From an uncultured Alphaproteobacteria bacterium (GTDB lineage: Bacteria; Pseudomonadota; Alphaproteobacteria; GCA-2731375), in the NCBI GenBank assembly GCA_951812805.1, contig CATOSZ010000003.1, positions 1,008,557 through 1,072,556 of the forward strand: 64,000 nucleotides of DNA, read 5' to 3'. A program made the position numbers and the translations under genes. Numbering within the stretch: position 1 is the stretch's first letter; each line of letters begins with the position of its first letter. Shown here piece by piece: positions 9,969 through 18,319 of the stretch. Under the pieces are notes generated by a model that was given only the letters and a program-made list of their open reading frames with translations, had not been told where the DNA came from and did not search any database.

Positions 9969-10922
9969 ATGCTCGTTGCCGCCGAGAACATCGACCGCCT
10001 ACTCGCCGTCGAAATGCGACGCCGTGGCATTCCGCGCGGCTTCAAGTGGCGGATCTACGAACTCGCGCGCGCCTGGCAGGGCGAACCGCTCTGCCTTGCC
10101 GCGGCCCGGCCGTTTGCCGACGGCGGCATGCGCATCGCCCTGGTCACCGGCGCTTGGATTCCCGACGCCATGCCGCTCGGCGAGACCGACGGGCCCTACG
10201 GCAGCGTCGTGCTGGCCCGGGCCCTGGCGCGGATCGGCCATCGGGTGACGATCTACAGCGACGTGGAAGCAATACCGCCCATCGCCTTCCTGGCTGAATA
10301 CCTCGGAGCCGGCGTGGCGGTGGAAGCGGTCGAGCGCGGCGACGGCGGCGCCAACGCCCGGATCGCCGATGCGAACGACGCCTTCCTCGCCGTCGAGCGT
10401 CTGGGCCGCAACGCCGAGGGCAACCTCTACTCCATGAACGGCTTTCCGGTGAACGATCTGCACTTCGCCTTCGACGACTGCGCGGAGCGGATGCGGGAGG
10501 CCGGCAAGCCCGTCGTCTCGGTCACGGACGGCGGGAACGAAATCGGCAATGGCGTCATCCGCGAGGCGCTGATGGCGGAGCTGCCGGACCTGAACCTCGC
10601 CGAGCGGACGGTGTGCGGCGGGGGCATCATCTGCGCCACGCCTTGCGATGCGCTGGTGGTCGCCAACTCCTCGAACCTCGGTGCCTATGGCGTGGTGGCC
10701 GGCCTCGCCCTGCTGCGGGAGGATGCTTCGCTCTGCCACGATCGGGGTGAGGAGGTAGCGCTGCACTACGTCGGTCTCGGCCTCGGCCTGATCGACGGCG
10801 GCGGCGGCGGCGCGGTCGCCGCCACCGACGGCATCCCCGCCGAGGCCAGCGGCGCCGTCGTCCACCTGCTGCGGAACATCGTGGAGCGCACCCTCGAAGC
10901 CCCACGGGAACGCCCGTTCTGA
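9969..10922 (+). CDS. D-glutamate cyclase-like (DUF4392) protein
   Basis: A 317-aa protein resembling the C-terminal domain of D-glutamate cyclase (DUF4392): an N-terminal nucleotide-fold segment (ALVTGAWIPDAMPLGETDGP), then VSVTDGGNEIGNG and GGGIICATPCDALVVANSSNLGAYG, both conserved in that family. Mammalian family members convert D-glutamate to 5-oxo-D-proline; the substrate here is unknown. Start at 9969 is preceded by ACGGAGGA at good distance, whereas the longer frame upstream is not protein-like. Confidence 0.75.
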   Translation: MLVAAENIDRLLAVEMRRRGIPRGFKWRIYELARAWQGEPLCLAAARPFADGGMRIALVTGAWIPDAMPLGETDGPYGSVVLARALARIGHRVTIYSDVEAIPPIAFLAEYLGAGVAVEAVERGDGGANARIADANDAFLAVERLGRNAEGNLYSMNGFPVNDLHFAFDDCAERMREAGKPVVSVTDGGNEIGNGVIREALMAELPDLNLAERTVCGGGIICATPCDALVVANSSNLGAYGVVAGLALLREDASLCHDRGEEVALHYVGLGLGLIDGGGGGAVAATDGIPAEASGAVVHLLRNIVERTLEAPRERPF

Positions 10923-11001
10923 GACCGCGGCCACGGCGGTGGACAGTCCGCCGCGCCGGTCCCATCATTCTCGCGAGCGCGAAGAAGGAGGAGATAAGTC
11001 G

Positions 11002-11916
11002 ATGGCAAAGGTGAACGTCGACTGGCACGGCTCGTTCGCCGTGAATATCACGACCTTCGATGCGGACGGCAAGATCGACGACGCGGGCTGCCGCCGGGTC
11101 TTTGCCGACACGGTCGAGGCCGGCTGCCACGGTGTCATTGCCGCCGGCAGCACGGGCGAGTTCTTCTTGATGGACGAAGCGGAGCGGGCCCGGGTCTTCG
11201 CCCTCGCGGTCGAGGCGGTCGACGGCCGCGTGCCGGTGATCGCGTGTCCCGCGGCGACCCGCACCGAGGACGTGCTGCGCCACACGAAGGCCGCCGAGGC
11301 GGCGGGCTGTGACGGCGTGATGGTCCTGCCGCCGATCTACGTCGGCCTCGATGACCGGGAAGTGATCGATTTCTACACCCGCGTCGCCGATGCGAGCGCG
11401 CTGCCGGTCATGCTCTACAACAGCCCCTTCATGGTGAAGACGGAACTGACCGTCGAGGTGGTGCAGCGGCTGGCGGAACACGACAATATCGTCGCCATCA
11501 AGGACAGCGCCTTCGACATCCGCAAAACCTCGGACGTCATGCGGTTCTGCGGCGAGACCCTCAAGCTTTTCATCGGCGTCGAAGACATGTACCTGCCGGC
11601 GCTTGCCATCGGCGCGGCGGGGGCGGTGGCGATGGCGCCGCAGATCGTCGGCCGGCCTGCGCCGGAGATCTACGACGCCTACATGGCGGGCGACCTGACG
11701 CGGGCGCGGCGCTGCCACTATCTGGTGGCCCGGGTCTACGACATCCTGTTCAAATCGGGCAGCATGTATGTCGCCGTCAAGGAGGCGATGAACCTGCTGG
11801 GCAAGCCGGGCGGCCACATGCGGGCGCCGATGCTCCCCTTCACGCAAGCGCAGCGCGCCGAGGTCCGGGAGATCCTCCGCGAAACCGGGTTTCTGTCCGC
11901 CGATACGGCGGGGTAG
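11002..11916 (+). CDS. Dihydrodipicolinate synthase (DapA) family aldolase/lyase
   Basis: A 304-aa class I aldolase with the DapA fold. GSTGEF is near residue 48, the YNSP motif with the catalytic Tyr is at 139, and the Schiff-base Lys is K167 (AIKDSAFDIRK). The family cleaves or condenses pyruvate-containing substrates; members outside lysine synthesis include N-acetylneuraminate lyase and sugar-acid dehydratases. Its place among oxidative enzymes argues for a catabolic lyase and not the housekeeping DapA. A strong AAGGAGGAG precedes the ATG. Confidence 0.88.
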   Translation: MAKVNVDWHGSFAVNITTFDADGKIDDAGCRRVFADTVEAGCHGVIAAGSTGEFFLMDEAERARVFALAVEAVDGRVPVIACPAATRTEDVLRHTKAAEAAGCDGVMVLPPIYVGLDDREVIDFYTRVADASALPVMLYNSPFMVKTELTVEVVQRLAEHDNIVAIKDSAFDIRKTSDVMRFCGETLKLFIGVEDMYLPALAIGAAGAVAMAPQIVGRPAPEIYDAYMAGDLTRARRCHYLVARVYDILFKSGSMYVAVKEAMNLLGKPGGHMRAPMLPFTQAQRAEVREILRETGFLSADTAG

Positions 11917-11947
11917 CATCCGGGTTCGGCGAACTGGGAGATAGCGC

Positions 11948-12718
11948 ATGAAGGCGAATCCAACGCGCGCCGGAATTGAGCGCGGCGAGGTGCAGATCGG
12001 CACCTGGATCAACATGGTCCGAACCCCGGCGATCCTGCCGCTGCTGAAGTCGGCCGGCCTGGACTTCGCCCGCGTCGACATGGAGCACACCGGCGCCTCG
12101 ATCGAGAGCATCGCCGAGATGGCGCTGCTGGCCCGCGCCATCGACTTCCCCATCGTGGTCCGGCCACCCAAAGCCAACCGCGAGTGGATCACGCGGCTGC
12201 TGGACATCGGCGTCGTCAATTTGCACTGCCCGCAAGTGGAGAACGCCGCCCACGCCGCCGAGATCGTCGCCGCCTCGCGCTATGCGCCGATGGGCTTGCG
12301 CGGCAACGCCGGCCTGGGCCCGGCGATGGATTTCGAGCGGGTGGACCCGGTCGCGTGGCGCGCCTTTGCCAATGCGCAGGTCTTCGTCACCGTCATGTTC
12401 GAGACCGAGGCCGCCTTCGCCGACCTGGACGAGATCGCCGCCATGGCGGGGATAGACGCGCTGACCATCGGCCCGGCGGACCTCGCCCAGGACATGGGCG
12501 TGTTCGGCACGCCCGATCAGGCCCGGGTGATGGACGAGATGCGCGACCGTGTGCTGGACGCCGCGCGCCGCCACGGCAAGACCTGCGCCATGCTGTGTGC
12601 CAGCGCCGAGCAGGTCCGGCAGTGGCAGGCGGCCGGCGCGCTGCTGCTCGCCTACAGGAGCGAGGTCGACGTGATGCACGCGGCCTTCGCGACGGCGATG
12701 ACGGAGCTGAAGACGTGA
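11948..12718 (+). CDS. HpcH/HpaI family aldolase
   Basis: A 256-aa protein of the 2,4-dihydroxyhept-2-enedioate aldolase/citrate lyase beta family. Typical features are GTWINMVRTPAILPLLKSAG at the N-terminus, DFARVDMEHT, the LGPAMDF segment, metal-binding Glu in VMFETEAA, and the IGPADLAQDMG motif. It performs metal-dependent retro-aldol cleavage giving pyruvate and an aldehyde. It lies 31 bp after the DapA-family gene and likely shares its transcript, ending the cluster that starts with the SDR. Confidence 0.88.
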   Translation: MKANPTRAGIERGEVQIGTWINMVRTPAILPLLKSAGLDFARVDMEHTGASIESIAEMALLARAIDFPIVVRPPKANREWITRLLDIGVVNLHCPQVENAAHAAEIVAASRYAPMGLRGNAGLGPAMDFERVDPVAWRAFANAQVFVTVMFETEAAFADLDEIAAMAGIDALTIGPADLAQDMGVFGTPDQARVMDEMRDRVLDAARRHGKTCAMLCASAEQVRQWQAAGALLLAYRSEVDVMHAAFATAMTELKT

Positions 12719-12964
12719 AGACACTCTGCACGGCCATCGCCTCGATGGGCCGGTCGCTCGGCGAGGTGCGGTCCCTCGACGTAACCCCGCCACGGCTGAT
12801 GTCCTGCCCCTGATTGGCGGCGAGACCGCCGCCCGGCTCGGCCCCGACTTCTCCTTGCGGGCGGTCGGCGGTAGGATGCGTGCGGGGCGGCATGAACCAA
12901 CGCAGGTCCATGTGCTCGAGGCGGCTTCGGATTGACGCCATCGGCGCACAAGAAGGGAGGCGAC

Positions 12965-13687
12965 ATGATCCGCTGTCTGGCTGCCGTTATCACCCTCGCG
13001 CTGGCCTTCGCCAGCGCTCCCGCCGCGGCGCAGACGCCCGTCGACCTCGCCATCGTGGTCTCGCTCGACCGCTCGGAATCCATCGATGCTGAAGATGCGC
13101 GGATGGAGATCGACAGCCTGCTCTATACGCTTCGCGACAGCCGGTTCCGACAGGTCATGGCCAGCGGCTGGCACGGGCGTATCGGGCTGAGTGTCGTCGC
13201 CTGGTCCAGCTTTGGCCGGCACGAGGTGCTGCTGCCCTGGATGCAGCTCTCAACGCCGGCGGATGCGGACCGTGCCGCCCGGATCCTGGCACGCGACATC
13301 GGCCGCCCGCGAGATTTCCGCCACGGCACCCAGACCGATATCGCCTTCGCCATCGAGGTCGGCATGAACCAGTTCCGGGACATGCCCTGGCGGGCCGAGC
13401 AGAGGGTGATCAACGTGGTCGCCGACGGCATCTCGAACATCGGTCGCGTTGCCCGCGTCGACCGCGATCTGGCGCTCGCCGCCGGCATCACGGTGAATGG
13501 CCTGGTCATGGGAAAGGGCTCGGCAATCGAGGTCCTGACCAACTACTTCGAGCGCGAGGTCATCGGTGGACCCACCGCCTTCGTTCAGTCCGGCAGCACA
13601 CCGAACGAAGTCGCCGCCGCCATGCTGCGCAAGATGATCCTGGAAGTGGTCTTGCTCGGAGGTCGGACGGCGAGGGACCGATCCTAG
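12965..13687 (+). CDS. DUF1194 (von Willebrand A-like) exported protein
   Basis: A 240-aa protein with a cleavable signal peptide (LAAVITLALAFASAPAAAQ) followed by a vWA-like fold: VDLAIVVSLDRSESID resembles a MIDAS D-x-S-x-S region and HGTQTDIAFAIEVG supplies the later Thr. DUF1194 proteins are periplasmic or secreted with unknown role. GGGAGGCG lies just before the ATG at 12965. The stop TAG (13685-13687) is part of the CTAG target duplicated by the neighbouring insertion sequence, so the protein is intact. Confidence 0.82.
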   Translation: MIRCLAAVITLALAFASAPAAAQTPVDLAIVVSLDRSESIDAEDARMEIDSLLYTLRDSRFRQVMASGWHGRIGLSVVAWSSFGRHEVLLPWMQLSTPADADRAARILARDIGRPRDFRHGTQTDIAFAIEVGMNQFRDMPWRAEQRVINVVADGISNIGRVARVDRDLALAAGITVNGLVMGKGSAIEVLTNYFEREVIGGPTAFVQSGSTPNEVAAAMLRKMILEVVLLGGRTARDRS

Positions 13688-13701
13688 CAGCCTGTCGGAC
13701 T
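13688..13701 (+). repeat. Left terminal inverted repeat of the IS1182-family element
   Basis: CAGCCTGTCGGACT, matched by its reverse complement at 15218-15231. The flanking CTAG on the left overlaps the stop codon of the DUF1194 gene. Confidence 0.85.
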
Positions 13702-13766
13702 TGAGCCGAGTTTCGAGATGAGATTCACTGTCACGGTCTGATTCTCTCCTGCGCGGTGATTTTGTG

Positions 13767-15125
13767 ATGAGCAACTTTCGACAGGTTGACCGGGAGACCA
13801 GCTATCTTCTGCCGCCTTCGGTGGACGAATGGCTGCCTGATCGTCATCTGGCGCGCTTCGTGGTCGATGTGCTGGAGCAGCTGGATCTCTCTGCGTTCGT
13901 GAAGGCCTATCGTGGTTCGGGCTCGGCGGCGCATCACCCGAGCGTCCTGCTGGGCCTGCTGATCTACGGCTACGCGACGGGGGTGCATTCCAGCCGGAAG
14001 CTGGAGCGGGCGAGCTATGATTCGGTGGCCTTCCGCTTCATCGCGGCAAACGACCACCCCGACCACGACACGATCGCCACGTTCCGCCGTCGCTTCCTGC
14101 CGCTGATCGAGGGGCTGTTCGTGCAGGTTCTGCTGCTGGCGCGGCAGGCCGGCATGCTGCAACTGGGCACGGTGGCGCTGGACGGGACGAAGATCCATGC
14201 CGACGCGAGCCGGCACAGCGCCCTGTCGTGGCAGCGTGCGGGCGAGATCGAAGCCCGGCTGCGGGCCGAGGTGGCGGAGTTGATGGCGTTGGCGGAAGCG
14301 GCGGACCGGTCCGAGGTTCCCGACGGCATGAGCGTGCCGGAGGAGCTGGCACGGCGCGAGGACCGGCTGGCGGCGATCGCCGCGGCGAAGGCGGAGATCG
14401 AGGCGCGGGCGGCCGAGCGTCATGCGCGGGAGCAGGCGGAGTACGAAGAGAAGCTGGCAGCCCGCGAGGCGAAGGAAACGCGGACCGGCCGCAAGCCGGG
14501 CGGGCGGCCACCGAAGCCGCCGGAGCCGGGGCCACGGGCGAAGGACCAGGTCAACCTGACGGACCCGGACTCGCGCATCATGCCGGTGGCCGGCGGCGGC
14601 TTCGAGCAGTGCTACAACGCCCAGGCTGCGGTGGCCGCCGGCAGCCTGCTGGTGGTCAGCGCCGACGTGGTGCAGGCGGCGAACGACAAGCAGCAGATCG
14701 AACCGACGCTCGAAGCACTCGCCGGCCTGCCGGACGGGCTTGGCGAGGTCGAGACCCTGTTGGCGGACAGCGGCTACTTCAGCCAGGCCAACGTCGAGGC
14801 CTGCGGGGAAGCGGAGATCGCGCCGCTGATCGCGCTCGGCCGGGAGCACCACCATCTTTCCTGGCGGGACCGCTTCGCCGAGGCGCCGCCAGCGCCCGAG
14901 GATCCGACGCCGCTCGAGGCGATGTGCCATCGCCTGGCCACACCCGAGGGCCGGGCGCTCTACGCGCTTCGCAAGCAGACGCCGGAGCCGGTGTTCGGCA
15001 TCATCAAATCGGTGATGGGCTTGCGTCAGTTCAGCCTGCGCGGCCTCGACAAGGCGAAGGGGGAATGGACCTTGGCCACGCTCTCCTGGAACATCAAGCG
15101 GATGTTCGTCCTCAGCCACGCCTGA
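13767..15125 (+). CDS. IS1182-family transposase
   Basis: A 452-aa DDE transposase. The N-terminal region (LPPSVDEWLPDRHLARFVVD) is the usual start of IS1182 transposases. Catalytic residues are visible as Asp in VALDGTKIHADAS, Asp in LLADSGYFSQ and Glu in PEPVFGIIKSVMG; the C-terminal FSLRGLDKAKGEWTLATLSW segment is conserved. The middle holds a charged coiled-coil-like insertion rich in E, A and R. A GTG at 13764 is directly adjacent; the ATG at 13767 is preferred. Confidence 0.92.
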   Translation: MSNFRQVDRETSYLLPPSVDEWLPDRHLARFVVDVLEQLDLSAFVKAYRGSGSAAHHPSVLLGLLIYGYATGVHSSRKLERASYDSVAFRFIAANDHPDHDTIATFRRRFLPLIEGLFVQVLLLARQAGMLQLGTVALDGTKIHADASRHSALSWQRAGEIEARLRAEVAELMALAEAADRSEVPDGMSVPEELARREDRLAAIAAAKAEIEARAAERHAREQAEYEEKLAAREAKETRTGRKPGGRPPKPPEPGPRAKDQVNLTDPDSRIMPVAGGGFEQCYNAQAAVAAGSLLVVSADVVQAANDKQQIEPTLEALAGLPDGLGEVETLLADSGYFSQANVEACGEAEIAPLIALGREHHHLSWRDRFAEAPPAPEDPTPLEAMCHRLATPEGRALYALRKQTPEPVFGIIKSVMGLRQFSLRGLDKAKGEWTLATLSWNIKRMFVLSHA

Positions 15126-15235
15126 ACGGGCGGGCCAACCCGCGTTCGCAACTTCATGGGGGTAAATCCATGACATCGACGCCCGCCAAGCCAATCTTAC
15201 CAATCCTTGCATGCCCGAGTCCGACAGGCTGCTAG

Positions 15236-15724
15236 CCCGCATTTCTCACACCCTGTCGGGCCCACAGCGCCGCCCGAAGGGTCGACCTGGGCGGTAGCGT
15301 CTTTGATGCGAGGGTCGGCAGGTACGAACAGCGCCGGCGCTTCGGCTTGGAACGCGGACGTCAAGCACGCGCCGCGGCCCGATCGTGGACTGAAGGCGTG
15401 CGCGATCAGCCGCGAGCTTCACTCGGAATTCCGCTGAAATCGACGTTTCTGGTGGAAATGAGCGGCAAAACGAAGTCTCAGAATGGCCGGCGGAGAAAAC
15501 TTGCCGTCTGCCACCGACATTGCCAGAGAGACCGGCTCTCCCGGTTCGAACTTCGCGCAGGTCCGTCGGGAAAAGGCGCGGAACCGCGCCAAGACTTAGC
15601 ATTGGTTCGAATCTCACTCGAAAACACCGTCAGATCAAAGATTTAACGGCGGAGGGTTCGGGACGAAGTCCGAACCCGCAGCCCGCGGATCGGGTTGGTG
15701 GGTCGGCGATCCGCAGACAAAGAA
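15236..15724. other. Intergenic stretch between IS and tRNA-Ser, no supported gene
   Basis: About 490 bases to the right of the insertion sequence. Open frames here (for example a reverse frame from 15617 to 15246) have no recognisable domain and no good start. It represents the original downstream region of the DUF1194 gene, moved away by the insertion. Confidence 0.4.
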
Positions 15725-15814
15725 TGGCGGAGGGAGTGGGATTCGAACCCACGATACGGTTCCCCGTATACACACTTTCCAGGCGTGCGCCTTAAACCAC
15801 TCGGCCATCCCTCC
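15725..15814 (-). tRNA. tRNA-Ser (anticodon GGA)
   Basis: On the reverse strand a 90-nt serine tRNA reads 5' GGAGGGA acceptor, D arm TGGCCGAGTGGTTTAAGGC, anticodon loop CTGGAAAG with anticodon GGA, a long class II variable arm, T arm GGGTTCGAATCCC, and a matching acceptor TCCCTCC with encoded G-CCA end at 15725-15728. It decodes UCC and UCU. Confidence 0.95.
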
Positions 15815-15867
15815 GGCCCGCCCCGTATAGCGCGCCGATACCGGTGACGGCAATGGGGATCGGGCGG

Positions 15868-16260
15868 TCAGCCGACCAGCTTCATGTAGGTGTCCTTGCG
15901 GGCGATCAGGCCGTCGCGGAAGGTGAAAATGTCGAGGCCGAGACAGTCTTCCATCCGCCCGTCGGGACCGGTCGCCTGGCGCCGCCACTCGCTGTAGCCC
16001 TTGTCGCCGGCGACCCGGTGGTCGATGCCGTGCCACTGAATGTCCGGGGAGCGGGCAATGACCCCCTCGAAGGCGGCGCGGATTGCCGCATGGCCCGCGA
16101 AACGCTGGCCGTGTACTTCGGCGCCGCGGGCGTTGTCGAACACCGCGTCCTCGGCGAAGAAACTCATGATGCGGTCGACGTCGCGCGCATTGAAGGCATC
16201 GCCGATCGCCTCCAGCAGTTCGACGGTCACCGGGTTCTCGATTTTTTCGGCGAGTGACAT
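15868..16260 (-). CDS. NTF2-like/SnoaL-like protein
   Basis: A 130-aa protein of the nuclear transport factor 2-like cone fold: an N-terminal helix (VTVELLEAIGDAFNARDVDRIMSFFAEDAVF), HGQRFAGHAAIRAAFEGVI, and a C-terminal strand FTFRDGLIARKDTYMK. The fold includes ketosteroid isomerases, dehydratases and small-molecule binding proteins; no catalytic residue can be assigned here. It lies 18 bp after the dioxygenase gene on the same strand and is probably co-transcribed. Confidence 0.8.
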   Translation of the reverse strand: MSLAEKIENPVTVELLEAIGDAFNARDVDRIMSFFAEDAVFDNARGAEVHGQRFAGHAAIRAAFEGVIARSPDIQWHGIDHRVAGDKGYSEWRRQATGPDGRMEDCLGLDIFTFRDGLIARKDTYMKLVG

Positions 16261-16278
16261 GGGCTTAGGCCTCCTCGA

Positions 16279-17121
16279 TCAGACCGGGGCGCCGCCTTCG
16301 AGCAGGATGCGCTGGTGGCGCCGGACCTCGCCGACGGGATAATCGGTGTTCACCGCGTGCACGAGCGAGCGGTTGTCCCACAACAGGATGTCGCCGACCC
16401 GCCATTCGTGATGGTACTGCAGATCCGACCCCGTCATGTGATCATAGAGCGCGTCCAGCAGCGCATCGCTCTCGCCGCGCGCCAACCCGTCCACCCGATC
16501 CGTGCGGTTCGGATTGAAGTAGATGGCGCGCCGGCCCGTATCGTCGTGGGTGCGGACAAGAGGGTGGACGACATCGGGCGTTTCCACCGCTTCCTCCGCC
16601 GTTCGGGTCTTGGCCCGTCCCGGCGCCCGGGGCGTGTCGTAGGCGTGCACCGCGCGCAGGCCGTCGAGGCGCGCCCGGGTCGCGTCGGGCAGGGTCTCAT
16701 AGGCCTTGTGCATATTGGCGAACTTGGTGTGGCCGCCGGCGGAGGGAATGTCGAGGCCCTGCAGCATCGTCGCCTTGGCCGGCGTGGCGAAGTAGGAATC
16801 GTCCGTGTGCCAGCCGCTCAGACGCACCATGCGGAGGTCGTCCGGCTTGTCTTCGGGCGATTTATACGTGCTCTCCAGCACGTTCACTTCCGGCGCCGCA
16901 TCGTCGCGCTGGAAGCGCAGCAGCTGCATCTTCGGCGTGCCGAAATGCCGGCCGAGGCGAACGAAATCGCCCGGGTTCAAGGGTGCGGCACGGAAGCAGA
17001 GCAGGTGATGGTCGAAGAAGGCCTCGCGCACCGCCTCGACCTCCGCGGCCATCAGAGGACGGGAAAGATCCAGGCCACGAACCTCGGCACCCAGCGCCTC
17101 GGACAAGGGTTCGATCTGCAT
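16279..17121 (-). CDS. TauD/TfdA-family alpha-ketoglutarate-dependent dioxygenase (first of two)
   Basis: A 280-aa Fe(II)/2-oxoglutarate dioxygenase. The metal triad is visible as H105 and D107 in WHTDDSYF and the distal His in SLVHAVNTDYP; the 2-oxoglutarate-binding Arg lies in RRHQRILLEG. It hydroxylates an unknown substrate using O2 and 2-oxoglutarate, often releasing sulfite or a phenol in this family. Start at 17121 has GGAGGG upstream. A paralogue lies immediately upstream on the same strand. Confidence 0.88.
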   Translation of the reverse strand: MQIEPLSEALGAEVRGLDLSRPLMAAEVEAVREAFFDHHLLCFRAAPLNPGDFVRLGRHFGTPKMQLLRFQRDDAAPEVNVLESTYKSPEDKPDDLRMVRLSGWHTDDSYFATPAKATMLQGLDIPSAGGHTKFANMHKAYETLPDATRARLDGLRAVHAYDTPRAPGRAKTRTAEEAVETPDVVHPLVRTHDDTGRRAIYFNPNRTDRVDGLARGESDALLDALYDHMTGSDLQYHHEWRVGDILLWDNRSLVHAVNTDYPVGEVRRHQRILLEGGAPV

Positions 17122-17134
17122 TGCGTCCCTCCTC

Positions 17135-18007
17135 TCAGGCGGCCTGGGCATAGACGTCGGGGCGACCGCGAACGCTGATGCGCCAGAGCAAACGTTCGCT
17201 CGCCGATCCGTCCGCGGCCTCGATCGGCACGGCCGCATGCATGGTGGAGAAGGTATCCCAGATCACCAGCTCGCCGATCTCGTAGTCGTGGGCATAGAAA
17301 TACTTGTCCTGCAGCACATGATCCTTCATCCGGTCGAGCAGGGCTTCGCCCGCCGCCGCGTCCATGCCCTCGATCCCATACGCACCGTGGCCGAGCGCAT
17401 AGAGCGCCTTGTGCCCGGTGACCGGATGGCGCAGCACCAGCGGATGATAGACGTCCGGCGCGCGGGCGCGCTGTTCGTCGGAGCGCAGCGGATTGGCGGC
17501 AACCTCCCCCGCCCGCCGCTTGCCGGCGCCGTAGGCGTGCACGACGTTCAGATCGTCGATCCGCGCCTTGGTCGCCGCGTCCAGGTCCTCATAGGCCTGC
17601 ACCATGTCGCAATAACGGGTCTGGCCGCCGGTGTCCGGGGTTTTGAGGGAATAGAGCATCGTGGCGCTCGCCGGCACCGCCTCGTAGGACTGATCGGTAT
17701 GCCAAAGCGCGGCGCCGTTGCGGATCGCCGCGTCGCGGTCGCGGACCTCCGTGTTGCCGACGGTCATCAGCTCCGGATAGCCCGGCATGTGCATATGGTC
17801 GAGGACATGCGGGATCGGCGCACCCCAGCGCCGGCCGAAGGCGAGATATGAGGCCTCGTCGAAACGCTGGTCCTTCAACACGACGACCCGGTGCGCGTAC
17901 AGCGCCTCGGTCACCGCCCGGAAGCTCGCGTCGTCGAGCCCGCGCCCGGCATCCACCCCGTGAATCGCCACACCGAAGTTCCCCGGCAACCGCTCCGTCC
18001 TCAACAT
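17135..18007 (-). CDS. TauD/TfdA-family alpha-ketoglutarate-dependent dioxygenase (second of two)
   Basis: A 290-aa Fe(II)/2-oxoglutarate dioxygenase with the HTDQSY metal motif, the distal His in FSTMHAAVPIE and the Arg pair in SERLLWRISVRG. It is upstream of and 13 bp from the related gene, so both are likely on one transcript with the NTF2-like gene. The two proteins are clearly diverged in sequence, suggesting different substrates or successive steps. Confidence 0.88.
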   Translation of the reverse strand: MLRTERLPGNFGVAIHGVDAGRGLDDASFRAVTEALYAHRVVVLKDQRFDEASYLAFGRRWGAPIPHVLDHMHMPGYPELMTVGNTEVRDRDAAIRNGAALWHTDQSYEAVPASATMLYSLKTPDTGGQTRYCDMVQAYEDLDAATKARIDDLNVVHAYGAGKRRAGEVAANPLRSDEQRARAPDVYHPLVLRHPVTGHKALYALGHGAYGIEGMDAAAGEALLDRMKDHVLQDKYFYAHDYEIGELVIWDTFSTMHAAVPIEAADGSASERLLWRISVRGRPDVYAQAA

Positions 18008-18319
18008 CCCTCGCACCCCTTCGCTGGCCCATGAAGCCTCCCGCACATGGTAGCCTCCACCGCGCAGACACGCCAGCCGGGCCGCGCCCGGACAAACGGG
18101 TGACAATTGCAGCGTTGACTCTCCCCACCATGTAAAGCAGCATCCCCCCGTCGTGGGACGGTCCTGCGACGCGCTCGCAATCGGGAGAGCATGGAACCGG
18201 AGTAGGGGAGCAGCCAGCGGTCAAGCCGTCCGGGGCGAAGGAGGCGGTGGACGACCGAATGGGCGACAGCTCCGGTGAAGGGCGCTCGAAAGCAGCCCTC
18301 GACAGGGAGGTCGAAAACT
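18008..18319. other. Divergent promoter region between dioxygenase and TRAP operons
   Basis: About 310 bases between a leftward and a rightward operon. It must contain both promoters, but no confident -35/-10 pair or operator dyad was found by eye. No coding frame is supported. Confidence 0.45.

Larger units (their letters stand above)
13688..15231 (+). mobile_element. IS1182-family insertion sequence, complete
   Basis: A 1,544-bp element with one transposase gene. The ends carry inverted repeats CAGCCTGTCGGACT (13688-13701, and reverse-complemented at 15218-15231) with further partial matches inward. Both ends are flanked by CTAG (13684-13687 and 15232-15235), read as a 4-bp palindromic target duplication. 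Both ends and the transposase frame look intact, so it could be mobile. Confidence 0.88.

Noticed and set aside
15246..15617. Reverse 123-codon frame between IS and tRNA-Ser
   Set aside because: No domain, no ribosome binding site and unusual composition.
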